A program made the position numbers and the translations under genes. Under the pieces are notes generated by a model. The model was not told the origin of the DNA and did not search any database. It saw only the letters and a list, made by a program, of their open reading frames with translations. A stretch of 64,000 nt of DNA from NCBI GenBank assembly GCA_033002965.1, contig JAURVB010000851.1, positions 124,001 through 188,000 of the forward strand. Reading direction: 5' to 3'. Positions within the stretch are counted from its first letter, which is position 1, and each line of letters begins with the position of its first letter. The stretch comes from Piper betle (taxonomy: Eukaryota; Streptophyta; Magnoliopsida; Piperales; Piperaceae). Shown here piece by piece: positions 1 through 16,100 of this stretch.

Positions 1-566
1 ATTTAGGGGGAAGTGATGATTCTACCATTTTTTTAAAAAAAAGATTAAATGGACAGCATGAATGAAGAAAATAAAGCAGAAAGCTTTATCTTTGAATCAT
101 TATTGCTTCTCTTCGCTGAAAGCATGAACATGGTAAGTTCTTCACTAGCCAAGTAGCAGCCGATACCTTGACAACAAGCAGAACATTCATGTTTTAGGTT
201 TAGCAATCCCTAAAAAAGGCAATTTAGCCGAATACAATACAGGTTTTCTTCGCATTATCTTTTTCAAGAAAATTTTTTATGCATCATATGCTCCACCATA
301 TCACCCATGCACACCTTGGTTATAGGGCCACAGCTTCCGTAATTTACCGTGCATTTGATACTGGGTTCAACGGGTATGGAAATACTCTTCTGGGTTAGGC
401 AAGATACCATGGACAGGAGTGAGCTTAATTGTATAAAACCAGCTAAAACTTTCGACATGCTACCAACTGATGGAACCTTCATTCAGATCCAGCCAACTGC
501 TGCAGTTTTTCCAGCATATATAAGTAGGACCGATAAACTAGTGTCAAAGAAATAGAACCACCCTGC
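1..566 (-). other. Probable 3'-UTR / downstream flank of METTL5
   Basis: No protein is recognised here on either strand. The short frames at 264-482 (minus) and 349-555 (plus) show no domain or codon bias. If the 3'-UTR intron is real, part of this stretch is the last transcribed exon. No clear AATAAA was found on the minus strand, so the transcript end is unplaced. Confidence 0.35.
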
Positions 567-707
567 CTGCAAAAGAAAATAGGTCATTCACCAAACAGTA
601 TAAATTTACATGCATCACCACTAATAACACTTGAACAACCAAAAATGCACCTATAAAGCCATCATCCAGAAGAAAGTAATAATCTTCTGTCATTGTACAT
701 TACTCAC
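567..707 (-). other. Putative 3'-UTR intron of the METTL5 gene
   Basis: Ten bases past the stop codon the minus strand reads ATG|GTGAGT, an excellent donor. About 140 bases on is a pyrimidine-rich TTTTCTTTTGCAG acceptor (exon resumes at 566). If spliced, the transcript continues into 1-566. The intron starts so close to the stop that it should not by itself trigger nonsense-mediated decay. This is inferred from splice-site sequence only. Confidence 0.5.
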
Positions 708-717
708 CATAAAATGA

Positions 718-2758
<2,041 letters not shown>

Positions 2759-3867
2759 CTTCGAAGCTTGAGATGCTGTAAACAAAATATTGGGGGAATG
2801 AGGAGAATCCCTAACTCCGAAGCAAAATAATACGCCTGTGTATTCTCCAATTTGTCTACTTAGTTTATAGAGATTAGGAAAAAAGTAACTACTTAGTTTA
2901 AATCATGTTTAAGTTATACCGCAATACATGATTAAAAATTATAATAATTAATTATTCTAATTATAAATAAGTCAAACTTAAAAAAAATAATTATGAATGG
3001 TTAAAAGGTGAAATTTAACTATGCAGGTTTTTCCTTTATATATTAGTATTATCATGTTCACCCTTTTTCTTAAAATTTAACTTTAATTGTAATAATCAAG
3101 ATGTTCTTTCAAATATTAGATTAAGATTCAACAATACCACATTCAATAATAAATACAATTTTTAGCTTAATTCATTAAATATATCAAAGATTTAAGGTTT
3201 GTTTATATAATATTTATAATTTATATATTTTGTTTAATGTCAATTTAACTTTTATTATTTCTTAATTCGGTCTTTAAAATGTATTGCTTTAATTGATTTT
3301 TATGAAGTGTTGTTCAATGTATGATGAGCTTATATTTATTTATACTTTTAAATATTTATATTTAAACTTGTCCTAACTCTATGTTTTCATTGTAGAGACT
3401 ATAGAGTGCATCAAGATGAGTGAGTCTTTATTGGGCTTTATTAAGTCGTTAGCATTAGCATTAATTATATTTTATATCTGCTGATTTTGTTCGCAACTCC
3501 AAGTTGTACTGCACCAATTATTATTTATGTTAATTAACTTAGAGGAAATATAAAAAAAACTTTTTTAAATAAAATAATTAGTATTTTTCGTTCATACATT
3601 TCAGCATTTTATTACCTATTATCTATAAATTAATATATAATAGGATAAATTTATATCAAATTTTATTTAATGAAGAATAAAGAAGCATAATAATATTTAT
3701 CTAAACATTCAGAGCTTGTAATTCTTGTAATTCTTTTATGTATATTTATTCGGAGATGTGATATAAGGACCATATTAAAGCACAATTAGAGCAAGTAAGC
3801 GATCAAAACAATGTAAATAAAGATTAAATAAATATTGTGATTTTTTAAAAAAAAAAAGAATTAGGAG

Positions 3868-3952
3868 GGAGTGATCAACCTAGGGTTAGAAAATTGTTGT
3901 AAATTGCCTTATACTTGTAAATTGCTATTCGATTTCCTTTATAAAAGATGGA
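3868..3952 (-). pseudogene. Decayed extra copy of METTL5 exon 1
   Basis: Read on the minus strand, this aligns with METTL5 exon 1 over about 65 bases: GCAATTTACAACAATTTTCTAACCC here against the exon's CCAATCTGCAACAATTCGCCAACCC. The ATG is gone and an in-frame TAG follows the first codons (GAATAGCAA for GAAGCAA), so it cannot act as the start exon. It sits about 1.1-1.2 kb upstream of the functional exon and derives from the surrounding tandem duplication. Confidence 0.65.
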
Positions 3953-4705
3953 AAATATTAGGAAATATAGAGAAAATTATACCCTTAAAAGGGAATAATT
4001 TACTTGTTTCTTTAATTAAACTATTTCAGTTTAGGTCAAATTAGTTTTAAAAAATTAAAAAAAGATAATTAAATATATGAATGGATCAAATCGAACAAAT
4101 TTCAAACAAATCAAAATATAAATACAAAATTGAATGGAAAACTAGTTTAAGTACCATCGATTACACTTAAGTTATAGCACAATTTATTAAAACACTAGTC
4201 TACACAAATTTAAAATTATAATAAACTGTGTTGTCATAAATAAGTTTGAATTTTAAGAAGACATTATTAATAAGCAAAATTTAACCATGCAAGTTTTTTT
4301 CCTTTATATATTAATATTATCACAAACTATTATTACATAAAAACAAATGCATTTAAGTAACATTTAACTTTCAATATAAATATTAATGTATTTTTTTCAA
4401 ATATTAAAATAAGATTTAATAATATAACATCGAATAATGAATAAAGTTTTTAACATACTACTACAATATCTTTATTTGATAAATTCATCCAAGGGTTAGG
4501 CTTGTAAATAAAATAATTATATTTAACATATTTTTGTTTTATTATTTCCGTTAATATGAAATTTCAATATATTATTCGATGTATTGTTTAATTAACTAAT
4601 AAGGTTAGGGGTTTGATTGATTTTAACTTAATTAATGTTCGATGTAAGATGACATTATACATGTGGATCTATATATTTTACTATTAGTTATATTTTATTA
4701 AAGAG

Positions 4706-5107
4706 CCTTTTTATGGGAAGAGGGGAAAATTTTTTGGGTATAATTCGGTGGTGAGAGAATAAAGCATAATATCATAAAAAATAAAAAAAGTAAATTGACT
4801 AAAATACCCTCATTTGAAGAAATAAAATAAAATAATCAATTTTTTATTTAAATGCCAGCCCGCATGTAGTTGCGGTATGCAACGGCAGCAGCCGCCCAGT
4901 TTAAAAAAATAATAAAACAATAGGGCGTTAGGTAGTCGTGTCTGGTGGGGCAATTAAGCGGCAAAATTGCAATTTGGCCGTATCTTAGTGGTAGTTATCT
5001 TTAAGAAAAAAGAATGCAATTTTGTTATTATTGAAAATTTTCCTTTTTCGGTAATCATGTTTAAATCTCCCATCATGTAAAAATTTTTCCCTTTTCTCAT
5101 AAAAAGG
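4706..5107. mobile_element. MITE-like element with about 30-bp inverted termini
   Basis: The left end CCTTTTTATGGGAAGAGGGG is matched in inverted orientation by the right end (CCTTTTTATGAGAAAAGGG on the minus strand), and both run on into AAAATTTTT. The roughly 400-bp interior has no coding potential. No convincing target duplication was found, so the superfamily is open. A similar motif near 9500 (GGAAGAGGGGAGATAATTTTT) may be a fragment of a relative. Confidence 0.5.
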
Positions 5108-5447
5108 TCATTATTTAATTTTATTACTTTTTATTAGAAAATTTGTTTCATTATGTGGGTCAACTAATTTTTTTTTGCAAAGTCTAATTAATGCATAACT
5201 TAATGGAACATAAAGAACTTTTTCTTCATTAAAAACATATAATATTGTTCTCATGTATATATTTTATCATGTGATTAGCTTTTATATATTTCAAACATAT
5301 TCAAATTAATTAGTTTTAAAAAATCCAAATACCCTAATTTTAAAATACATCAAAAATAGCAATCATAATCACAAAATAAAACATAATTTTAAAAGGTTTA
5401 TCTTAACAATAAACAATAAAAAATTTTATCTTATCCGGGTAGGCAAG

Positions 5448-5855
5448 CACAGGGAATTTTGCAACATTTTACGACCGAATTTACGACCGCTAATTCAGTC
5501 ACAATTTAATTTATGAAATTTTCAACTAATTTGTGACCGCATGCGTGGTTGTAAATCCATTTTTAAATTATTAGGTTTTACATCGAAATGTAGCTAATGA
5601 TATTCGACCAGAAAGAGTGGTCACAAAAGTTTGTTGATCACTTTGTGATTGTAATTAGTGAACACAAAGTGCGATTACAAAGTTCCGATCGTTAACTTTT
5701 TCACTAAATGGTTACTAAACTATAGATATATTTTGCGACTAGTTTTACGATCGTAAGACCGACGTAAAAATTACTCGTGTCAACATGGACAATATTTGTT
5801 ATCGAAGTTCGTAGTCGCAAACCTCCGGTCGCTAATGAGCGATTTTCTGTTAGTG
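5448..5855. mobile_element. Non-autonomous CACTA-like element
   Basis: The right end, read inward on the minus strand, starts CACTAACAGAAAATCGCTCA, the classic CACTA (En/Spm) terminus. The left end has only a degenerate CACAGGGAATTTTGCAAC. The subterminal regions are packed with CGACCG/CGGTCG and GTCGCAAA-like motifs on both strands, typical of transposase-binding repeats in this superfamily. There is no transposase; the element is about 408 bp. The 3-bp flanks (AAG/ATA) do not match, so the left boundary may be eroded. Confidence 0.6.
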
Positions 5856-6431
5856 ATAAATTTATAATTTGATTAATACACATCATACTAAGCACATGCT
5901 TTAAAGTGAGAGTTTGCCGGATTTGATTTTGTTGGTAACTTCCAACCAAATAATATTTTTTTACTTATTCAATGAATGAGTTAAAGGGGAGAAAGAACAA
6001 TCAAATTAATGTTAAAATGTACCTTAGGGCTGCCAATTAATATTTATAAGCTTGCATGTATATATTATTTACAGGAACATGCACAATGAATATGAGTATT
6101 TAATTAATTGGTTTATTTTGCCATGTCATTAATATTGATATATGAATATAAAGAGTATTTAATTACTTCGCTTGATTTTCGCATGTCATTAAAATTGATC
6201 TATAAGAGAAATGGTGTAGCTAAATAGGGATTGAACTTAGTATGACCAGCCAATTGACTGACCAATATAATTTATACATTAGCGATAAAAAAATTTGGTT
6301 GAAATTCTCTCAAAAATACCTGTACTAATTTCTTGTGTATCAACCTTAAATCCGATCCATCTTGTCCCTACTAGTACCTATGTTGGGAATCAGCAATGCT
6401 AATTAAAATTGTATAGCTCAGTCATAGAATT
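5856..6431. other. AT-rich spacer, nothing recognised
   Basis: No coding, RNA or transposon signature is seen. Two short related strings (AATATTGATATATGAATATAAAGAG and AAAATTGATCTATAAGAG, from about 6130 and 6191) look like local AT-rich drift. Confidence 0.4.
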
Positions 6432-8540
6432 TGTAACACCTCGATTTTGGTTTATTTGAGAACCAAATAAAAAATGTTATGATTGAGTAGAGTCACGTTT
6501 AAAATTATTAGTCGGTAAGACTTGATCAATACAATAGATCGAAACAACCTGCTTGGTGTCAAGAGAATAGAAGACATTGTTAAATATGCGTCAAAACACA
6601 TCAAATATAAATAAAGGTAATAAAGAAAATAACTGCGCTGAGCTTAAGTGTATGCGGCGTTAATCTGGCTTCCCACCAAAGTCAACTCAAGATTGCAATA
6701 CCAATATATATTATATGAAAAACGTGAGTAACAAATGTTACTAATCCAAAAAATAACTAAAATGAACTGGTAAATGGGTATTCAATTACCCAAGAAAACT
6801 TATGAAACTTCAAAATTGCCTCACATTGGGGGGTAAGCAAATATACTTAAACAAGTGCCGGCTCACATGCTTAGTTCATAATCATATTCATACATATAAC
6901 GCTTACACCCTCACATCTTCCATATCACCCATTACGGTACTCGAGTGGCAAAAAGAACACTTAAGTTAGTGCCACAAATTTCGAAAATACGCTGAATTAC
7001 ACAGTACCCTCATCCACCGCACTACCTCAGAGTTTGAAGGAGTACTAATGCGATTTATACATATCTCCATACCGCTCACTCTCTTATTCGTGAAATTCGT
7101 AAAAATGCACATACTTATATAATAGGCTTAGGGAAGAGGTTTCTATCATACATTTCTAGAGCTTCAGTTTGAAAACCAACAAGGATCTCATCCTTGTAGT
7201 TTTATTAAACATGCGTAGAAAATACAACTAAATGGCCTAACATTGGAGGGATGTAATAAAATGTTGCTAATGCCATCCCACGTATAAAACACGATTAAAC
7301 TCGACACGCAAGGTGTCAAGTAGAGAGGGAGAGTCCTACGGACCTGTGGTCCAAGCTCCAAGCATATCGACACATCTATGGCAAGCTCAGACTCCGTAAC
7401 CTATAGCAAAACCCATTGCTAAGAAAATGCTGACATCTCTATATGATGCATGCTTGTAGTGTGTGCTCACATCAGCAATACATCCTAATAAAAAGATTGT
7501 ACTAAATAAATATAGTGCTAAACACACAACACGTAAATCGAGACATAATCAAGAAAACAACTAACAACAAATAATGAATGAATAAATAAATACACAATCA
7601 TGAATAACTAGATATATAATACAATGCATAAAAACAATCAATACTCTAATTATAAAATAATAATATTATACACTATATACATAAATGGCTAAACACGAGT
7701 AAATATTATATATACTCGTGTTAGTAATCATATAAACAATTAAATAAGTAAATACATAATTATTCTATAAATAAATAAATAATAAATTATTTAATTTTAA
7801 TTAATCATGAATAATAATAATATCATAGTCATCATTATAGAATACGTAATTAAATACAATTAAATAGTAACATACACGCAACATACAAGTAAATATATAA
7901 ATAAAAAATATATATACAATTTAGTAAACATAAAAAGACTAACATTAATAAGTAAATATAATATTAATAATAACAAATAATCATGTAAACATACATCATA
8001 TATGATGAACATATAAATAAAAATAAATGAATAATAATGAATAAATAAATAAATTAATAAATAAAAACACTTATAATATCCAATTATACTAAATAATATG
8101 AATATACATCTAAACTAATGTAAGGGCTTTCAAGTCGAAAACACTTATACATCCGAAAATGGTCGAAAAACGATTGAAATGGAGCTTAAATGGCCAACTA
8201 AGTCAACATGTACGAATTGACCGAGTCGAGGCGAGTCGACTCCGCTGAGTCAATGAGCAGTGTTGGCAAGGTACTTGGACGTGGCATGGGCTTGGGCATG
8301 ACCATGGACACAAATAGTACTCAAATAATCAGAGGCGAACGCGAGCAGGAGAAAGGCGAACTGGGCAAACGGGTCTGGTAGAGGGCCGCCAGTTCTCGCA
8401 CCAGAAAACGCCAACAGCGGCACGGTGGAGGTTGCCATTTGTCACGTTCGAAATAAGGGAGGACGGGGAACATTATGGTGGTGACGATCGGAGGAGTCCG
8501 GCCACTGGTCGGCCGTGAAACAATCAAAAAACCCCGCAAT
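6432..8540 (+). mobile_element. LTR family A, copy 1 (gypsy-type, decayed)
   Basis: It begins TGTAACACCTCGATTTTGG, the usual opening of long Ty3/gypsy LTRs. It is colinear with the reverse complement of 13136-16546 and 26520-28615. Shared landmarks include GTCGGTAAGACTTGATCAAT, the TATAATAGGCTTAGGGAAGAGG segment near 7115, GAAAACCAACAAGGATCTCA and the GACCTGTGGTCCAAGCTCCAAGC block near 7343. The right end is uncertain: the GC-richer 8220-8530 corresponds only loosely to the other copies. No internal domains adjoin it, so it is probably a solo LTR. Confidence 0.65.
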
Positions 8541-9760
8541 AAGAAAAATGGAGAAATATTTTTTTGTCAATTAAGAGCACATTAGTAGGTCATAGAAGGT
8601 AATCATTATTATTTTGTGCTCTCATGGGTAGGCCATATAAGATAATCAAAATTTTTATATAAAATAATTAACTTAATATTATTTTTTATAAAAATATATT
8701 AAAGATAACTACTTTTGGTAAGGTTGATGATTTCAAAATTTTAATGTCATTCACACTATTTTCATGTCAACCAAACAGACTATTAGTAAAACTAGGCAAA
8801 AGTTATCAAAAAATTCTATGGATGACCTCATAATAGCTGATCTAGTAATTGGCTCCTTGAGTCATGCCATAAAAGTTATCAAAAAATATACATATTTTTA
8901 AAAGATTGGCTAAATAATTTTTTTAAATAATGCAAATTATATATTTATCATTATTAAGTATCAAAAAAGTAAAGTTTACTAATTTCATATAATTTTTTAT
9001 TAACATAGTTAAAAAATAAATATAAATGACTCAAAGTCAACTTCACTCCATGCATGATGAGTCGAGTCAGAACTACTATGAGCTTATATGAACAACATGT
9101 TTATTTGGAGTAAATTAGTAGGTCCCACTATTCAAAATTTATATAGATAAATAAAAAAATAAATAATAATGTTATTTATAAATTTTCAACTTCATCTAAT
9201 ATGTTAACCTTTCATCTCAATTATCAAAGTAATTAATGTAAAAATTAATTTTAAAATATCTTTAAACGTGCATTTGTTAAAAATATAAAAGCATGTCATT
9301 TTATTGTCAAAAAAAATATACATATCAACATCCTACTTATGACCTCTACATTTCATATATGTAAACCTAATTATGTGGGCCATAAGAAAATGTTCAAATT
9401 AGAGGTGTAGGTTATATAAGGTATATGAGGTGTAACTCACCTTAATATTGCCCTTCTTATATTTGAAGTAGATGCTCTAATTTTACAGATAGAAAGTGAG
9501 TTTTTAACCGGAAGAGGGGAGATAATTTTTTATATTATTTGGTGATGGAAGAATTAAGACAAAGTACTAGAAAAAAGGAAACTTTAATAAACGGGAGATA
9601 TTTCTCTTCTTTTTTCTTTTTCTTTTCTTTTTTGCTTGGGGGACCACTCACGTTGATGGCTGGCAGGACCACTCACGATGGCCATATGCGACCGCGCCAT
9701 GGTTGAGGGCAGTCAAATCTTGCCACCATGGTCGGGGACAACCAGATCTATTCACCCCAT
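8541..9760. other. AT-rich spacer with possible MITE remnants
   Basis: No gene is seen. There are possible transposon scars (GGTCATAGAAGGTAATCATTATTA near 8589, GGAAGAGGGGAGATAATTTTT near 9511) and a short GC-richer patch (9640-9760). None has both ends. Confidence 0.35.
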
Positions 9761-10844
9761 TGTAATACCCAACTCATACACAAACCAAACCATTATGTTA
9801 TATTTTAGAAAGTTATTCATTAGGTTACTGCTTTAGACTAACATTGCAGAAGTGGATCTTAACCTTCACGAAAGCTTAAGATGGAAAGCCTAATAGGGCA
9901 TTTATCCGATTCATGTTGATCATACTTAATATAGAAGGGATCTTAACTTAAAAGCTCCTAATTACTATTCTGAGTTAAAAGAGAGGCAACACCCTCCTCT
10001 TTAATTAAGAGTGTGACTTTGAAGAATGCATGATGTCATGAATGCTTGATCTCATATTTGAAGCATTTCTTACACTTCAACCTTGAATTAGGTAATTTAT
10101 TACATGTAGGCACGCTAAAATATAGTCGTAGAGGTCATGGTTACCCGTTATATACCAACACCCCCCCCTTCTCTATGTAACACAATCAAACATGAACACA
10201 TGATACTCTTCAAGTTCTAGGGATTCAAACCCGAACTCCTGGTCTTCGCATGGATTCTTTTAGTGGCGTGAACCATATGCTCCTCCAATTCACATTTTAT
10301 AAAATACAACGTACAACTGCAAGTAAATATATTTAGCATACCTTGTGCTCCAATCATGAATTCCTAAACTATGGGGATTAACCAAAACTCTAGAGAAGAT
10401 TGTTAGTTATTAGCCCATAGTTAACTTCCCTACACAAAAAATTAGTAAAATAAAGTGGTATAACACACAAAGCATACCATACCCAACAACACATGAACCA
10501 TCACTTAAGCTTATTACATACCATAGCTTCAACCCACATAGGGGGTTATCTTAAATTCAATTTACATTCATCAACATGCATAACTTAACATATCATAAAG
10601 CAGCTACAATGTATAAACAGATGGTCGGTACCCCTGCCATGAGCCACTTGATCCTTCTGCCAACACAAGTTATTTCTAAGGAAATACAAGTTGATTACTG
10701 GTCTAAAAATAACTAATGATAATGCCAAAATTAACTGGAATAACCTAGTACCCACAAAGGAAATCTCAAACATCAAGTATAGGCTAGAGCCACTCAACAA
10801 CTACACAAAATAATCTTACATATTGTGTCGAAACACTCAACGAT
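9761..10844 (+). mobile_element. Gypsy-type LTR fragment
   Basis: It opens TGTAATACCCAACTCATACA, a plausible LTR start. The part around 10620-10760 (GCCATGAGCCACTTGATCCTTC, then TCTAAAAATAACTAATG) resembles the matching section of the LTR at 42.8 kb. It is cut at its right by the start of LTR B. There is no coding content. Confidence 0.4.
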
Positions 10845-11444
10845 TGTAACAACCCCGGACCGCCCATTCCGAGCCATGAGTAACAACCCCGGACCACCCA
10901 TTCCAAGCCACAAGCCAAGTGTTACTATATGAAATTAAGTGTCTCATAAATTAATTTTCTATTAATTTTTAAGATTTTAAATAAACCCATGACATAAAAT
11001 TTAATATAACAAATGTTTGGAATAATCTAAGCCTCATGAACCAAACCAAAATCCCATTGTCATGTAAACAATCTAAAAGTATAATAAAAAATAAGAAAAA
11101 AATCAAAAGTCTAATTATAAAGTCCTCCAGGTGTCCCAACTCCGCCCATCTTTCCATAATGCTCACACTTGAGGAAGCAATTCCACGTTAGTGATAAAAG
11201 CACTAAATCATATAATTACAAGAAATAAGTGAATATATTTCACAAAATCTGAATTTGAATCTTTTAATGATTATGAGCCTATGCCGAGCTCTTATTATGT
11301 TGTGGCTCCCCATCCAGCTAAAATCCCATATATGTGCATACACACTAAGTGGCACTCAGCCTGTAGTTACCAATGTTTGCCATTGACTCACCCTCTCGGT
11401 ATCTCAAGTACATAATGAGTCGCTTTGCGCCACTGCACCTGTCA

Positions 11445-11568
11445 CCACTTTCGGTGTGGGGGCAGGTGTTTAATTTTTCAAGAAGTTTGTGCTGCCCCGT
11501 GTCAGACCACTTTCGGTGTGGGGGCAGGTGTTTAATTTTTCAAGAAGTTTGTGCTGCCCCGTGTCAGA
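11445..11568. repeat. Two-unit 62-bp perfect tandem duplication
   Basis: Units 11445-11506 and 11507-11568 are identical as read (CCACTTTCGGTGTGGGGGCA ... CCCCGTGTCAGA). They lie in an otherwise heavily diverged LTR, so the duplication is recent or conserved by conversion. Confidence 0.9.
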
Positions 11569-13135
11569 CTGAATCAATTCTTTGACCTTGGTTGAGCTCA
11601 ACGCATGGTGGTTGAATGTGGGCACAGGTTGATCAAGCTCCCAAATAGGAATATATAACATTGCGAGTAATTATACAAACCTAAAATTGTGATGAGACAT
11701 CCGCAACTATGACACATGAACCTAAATGGATGAAACTTCTCTAAAGCCTTTCTTTTGTGAGTCAAATGTGGTCATTAACTATCAAGAGGACGTTTCATTA
11801 AACATCAACAGAATTCTCCTTTATATAGAAGAATATGTGTGAAATTCAAAAAGTTACTACATTAAATTTCTATAGAAAAGAATGCAATCACACATAACTA
11901 TATTAAGCACTGGTCATTTCGTGTGATAACAAAAGTTTTTAAAAAAATTAACTATTGAGTTAAAGCGAACGAGTGTCAAATTGCACCTACGACTCCCAAT
12001 CCCAAAAATTTAATAAATAAAACTTATTTAAAATCATCTATTAATACCATTGTATTGGTACTCGAAAGGTTATAATTGATAATTTATGATATTGATTCTT
12101 AAGAATTAATTTAATTAAATATTATTTATGGTTCATTCTAAGATTTACAAAACCCTAAATAAAATAACCTAATTATTTTTTTCAGGGTTTTACAATGGTT
12201 CTATATACAAGCCTGAAAAATTCAATGGCACCATGCAACGTATCATAATCAGAACCATATGTACTATAATTTAGTCAACAGTAACATGCTCATATCATAC
12301 CTCACTTCTATGAGGATCATATAGAGAAACACACATAAGAAATCCATCCCGCACACACATATAGCGACTTGGGTAAGGGTTTATATCATATTGTTTTCTA
12401 GATATTAAGTTCAAAAACCATTAATGGATCTCAACCTTAAAATTTTATTAAATTGTGAACAAAAACTATTTATACAGCCCAAAACTAGTAGAACTAAATC
12501 AAATCCCACTAATTGTGTCCTGCGATCTTAAAACAAAGTTACGATAGAACTAAGGAGATATTTAAATAGTAGAAATCCTATATACCTGGGTGATTAGAGC
12601 TCCTCCTGCTAACTCAACGAGCTCATTCTGCGTATCCTGCCATCGTAATAAAACCCTAACCACACTCTAATTATTTTGACACATAAAATGAGGCAAAATT
12701 TTCACACATGCACAACATACTCTAAAGCATAATAAAGTTGATTAGCTTACTTAGTTACTTATCAATCATTATTAAGTAACTTAATTATGGTTCGGGGCTT
12801 AACCCGACGATTTTTTTGATGGGCCAAACGAAATTTAAATGGGCTGAAATTTAGCACAATGGGTCTTTCCTTACTAAGGGTCATCCACAAAAATCAATGT
12901 GGGCTAGCCCATAGGTTAACATCATGAGCAAGGCCCACTAATGTAAGGCTAAGGTACCAAGAATAGTATTTTGGGGCCATGAATGAACATTACTAAGGTT
13001 TGTTCATGAACTTGGAAACTCTAAATAATTTAGGGAAAATTAAGCAAGCTAGCCAAATAATCATCCAACATCTACCAAATTACGAACATCAAGTAGGGGC
13101 ATATCCTAAGGTGTGGGTAAAATTTGGAGAAATTA

Positions 13136-16100
13136 TGTAAAACCCCAACTTTAGATCAGAGTTTTACCTGATTGTAGTTTTTCTGGTTCAGGTCAGTATC
13201 GAGTTGGTTCAGGCAAGCTCGAGCTAGGCTAGTTTTTAGACTATGAGTATGGGCCCAGATGGCCGTATGAGCATGTTATAGTGGCTGAATATGCCCGACA
13301 TGTAGATTATAAAAGCATGAGTTATCAGTGTATAACAAGGTATACAAATTTGTTCGTATATGTTAGCTATGGTTTTAAGCCTAGATCTAGGCCGTTGCAG
13401 TGTTTAGTATCCATTTTGGACTTTCAAGGTATCTCATTGCATGCATCATAAGGATTTCGGACCATGTGGGCCCAGCTTGATGGTGTTTAGGGTTTCAAGG
13501 CCCATTTACATTTCATGCCACGATTCCCACCTATAGAGTCAATTTTAAGACTCGAGTTAGTTTCGACTTCAGATGGTCACAATCCATAGGTGGGTCTCAT
13601 TAGACCACGAGTTGTCAGACGTTCAAATCTTGCCACATGGCAAGATCGGAGCAGTCTACATTAGCCCTAGCATTCTCCCTTTGATTTTACTATAACTTTC
13701 CCACATTTTTTAGAAATATGCACCCATAGCGTCGCGGCCACTTTGGCTTGCCGCTGGCACGACTCCGGCCCTCCCCCGGTGATCGGATTGGTAGCGCCGC
13801 CGCATTCATTGTTGGCGACCAAGTTTTTATCACTGTTCATCACTGCTGTTGCCACCCTTTTGGGTAGCTTTTCGGCCGATCTGACCACCCTAATAGTTTC
13901 TTCTTGTCGAGATTTTCATTGTGAGACCACCCACAATCACCATCGTGGCCGCGGTCGCCGCGCTCGGAGGCAATACCGCCACTTTCTGGCCATTTTCTAG
14001 CCAGCCAATGGCCGAACTCCGCCAATTGTCACCACCAGTACCTCCGCCTTGATGCCCCCTATCGATTTGAACCGGCGGCGTGCCTAGCCACCCCGCCATC
14101 GGTGTTTTCCACCAACGGGCACCACCACCCCTTTTAGAGCCCGTTTACCTGTTTGCTCGTGATCGCATCCGCTGCGTGTGTCACATCCGCCTGGCTGTGC
14201 CCGAGTGTGCCAGCCGTGCAAGTGTCCGTGTCCATCACTCCAAACCAACCCAGCCGACCCAGTCTGGCAGTTTATTTAACCCCGACCAAGTTGGCTCGGC
14301 CTAACTTGGTCTGGTTCAGCTCGATTCAATCATGTTCAACCTGTTTTCAGCTGCTGCTCGACCATTTTTGGTAATTTGAGAACTTTTATATTAGTTTAGA
14401 TACATATTCACATTGTTTAGCATGTTTAGATGTAATGAATATTTTTCTTTATTGATTAATTATTTTATTTTATTTATTTATTCATGATTATTTATTTCAT
14501 ATTATTTATATATTTGTTGACTATGATGAATGATTATGTGACTAATTATTGTTATTGATAATGTATTTATTCATAGATATTATTTTTGTTCATATTTATC
14601 TTATTTTATTTTATTAATTGATTGATTATTAATTATTTCTTACTCGTATTATTATTTATACATAATTAGGCGTATGTTTGTATATTTAATATTTATATTA
14701 ATATTCTTCACAATTAATTAATATATTATTTATTTATTTATTTATCTATTGATTTATTTATTTATTTATTTATTTTTTTATTTAATTATTTATATATTTA
14801 CTAACACGAGTATATATGATATTTACACGTGTCTAGTCATGTATTTATATAGAATAATTATATTATTATTTTATTATTAAACTATTATTTATATTCATAT
14901 ATTTATTATTTACCTAATTATCTATGAGTGTATTTATTTATTATTATGTCTCGATTTATGTGTTGTATGTTTATTTAGTGTTGTTTTATTTATTAGGTTG
15001 TATTGATGATATGAGCACACACCACGAGCTTGCATCATATATAGTTATCGGTATTTTACTTAGCATTGGGATTTGATATAGGTTAAGGAGTTCAAGCTCG
15101 CCATAGATGTGTCGATGCGCTTGGAGCTTGGACCACAGGTCTGTTGGACCCTCCCTCTCTGCTTGACTCTCTGCGTGTAGAGTTTAATCATGTTTTAGAC
15201 ATAGAACAACATCGGTGGAGTTTTATCGAATCCCTCCAATGTCAGGTTATTTAGTTGTATTTCTACACATGTTTAATAAAACTATAAGGATGAGATCTCT
15301 TGTTGGTTTTCGAATTGAAGCTCTAGAAATATATGATATAAGCCTCTTCCCTAAACCTATTATATAAGTACGCGTATTTTTACGGATTTTATAAATAAGA
15401 AAGTGAGCGATATGAAGATATCTATGAACTGCACTAGTACTCTTTAAAACCCAGAGGTAGTACGATGTATGAGGGTATTACGTAATGCAGTACATTTTCG
15501 AAATTTATTGCACCAACTTAATTGTTCCTTTTGCCACTTGAGCACCGTGGCGAGTGAAATTTGGAAGATGTGAGGGCGTAAATGTTTTATGTTTGAATAT
15601 GAACCTTAGTCGTGCATACGAGCCAGCACTTGCTTAAGTATATTTGCTACCGCCTAGTGTGAGGCAATCTTGAAGTTTCATAAGTTTTTGTGGGTAATGG
15701 AATACTCATTTGCAAGATTGTATTAGTTATTTATTTTACCAGTAACACCATTATTGTTGGGTTTATCCCACATTAGTCATGGATGATGTTGGTGAGTTGT
15801 ATATAGGCTAATGGGAAACCTTATTCCTTAAGTTAACTTTTGGATTAAGAGAGGCCTGTGACACTTATTGCAAGTTCCTTTTGGGGGCCCAAAGGGCCCA
15901 ACAGTGGTATTAGAGCCAGATTAGGATCTAGGAGATTTGGTGTTTGCCTACGCCGATTGTGGATGTTTTCCTTCATGAGTTCCACCTGATGATTTGAGGG
16001 GAGTTTGTCAGGTAGGTGCCATCTGATTTAAGGGGAGTTATCAGACGATGATGGTTTCGGGGATGCCCGATGTGTGAAGGGGAGTTGTTGGGTTTATCCC

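Noticed and set aside
13667..14374. Cluster of GC-rich frames on both strands
   Set aside because: They are part of LTR family A, with a homologous stretch at 26.5-26.9 kb that does not keep the frames.
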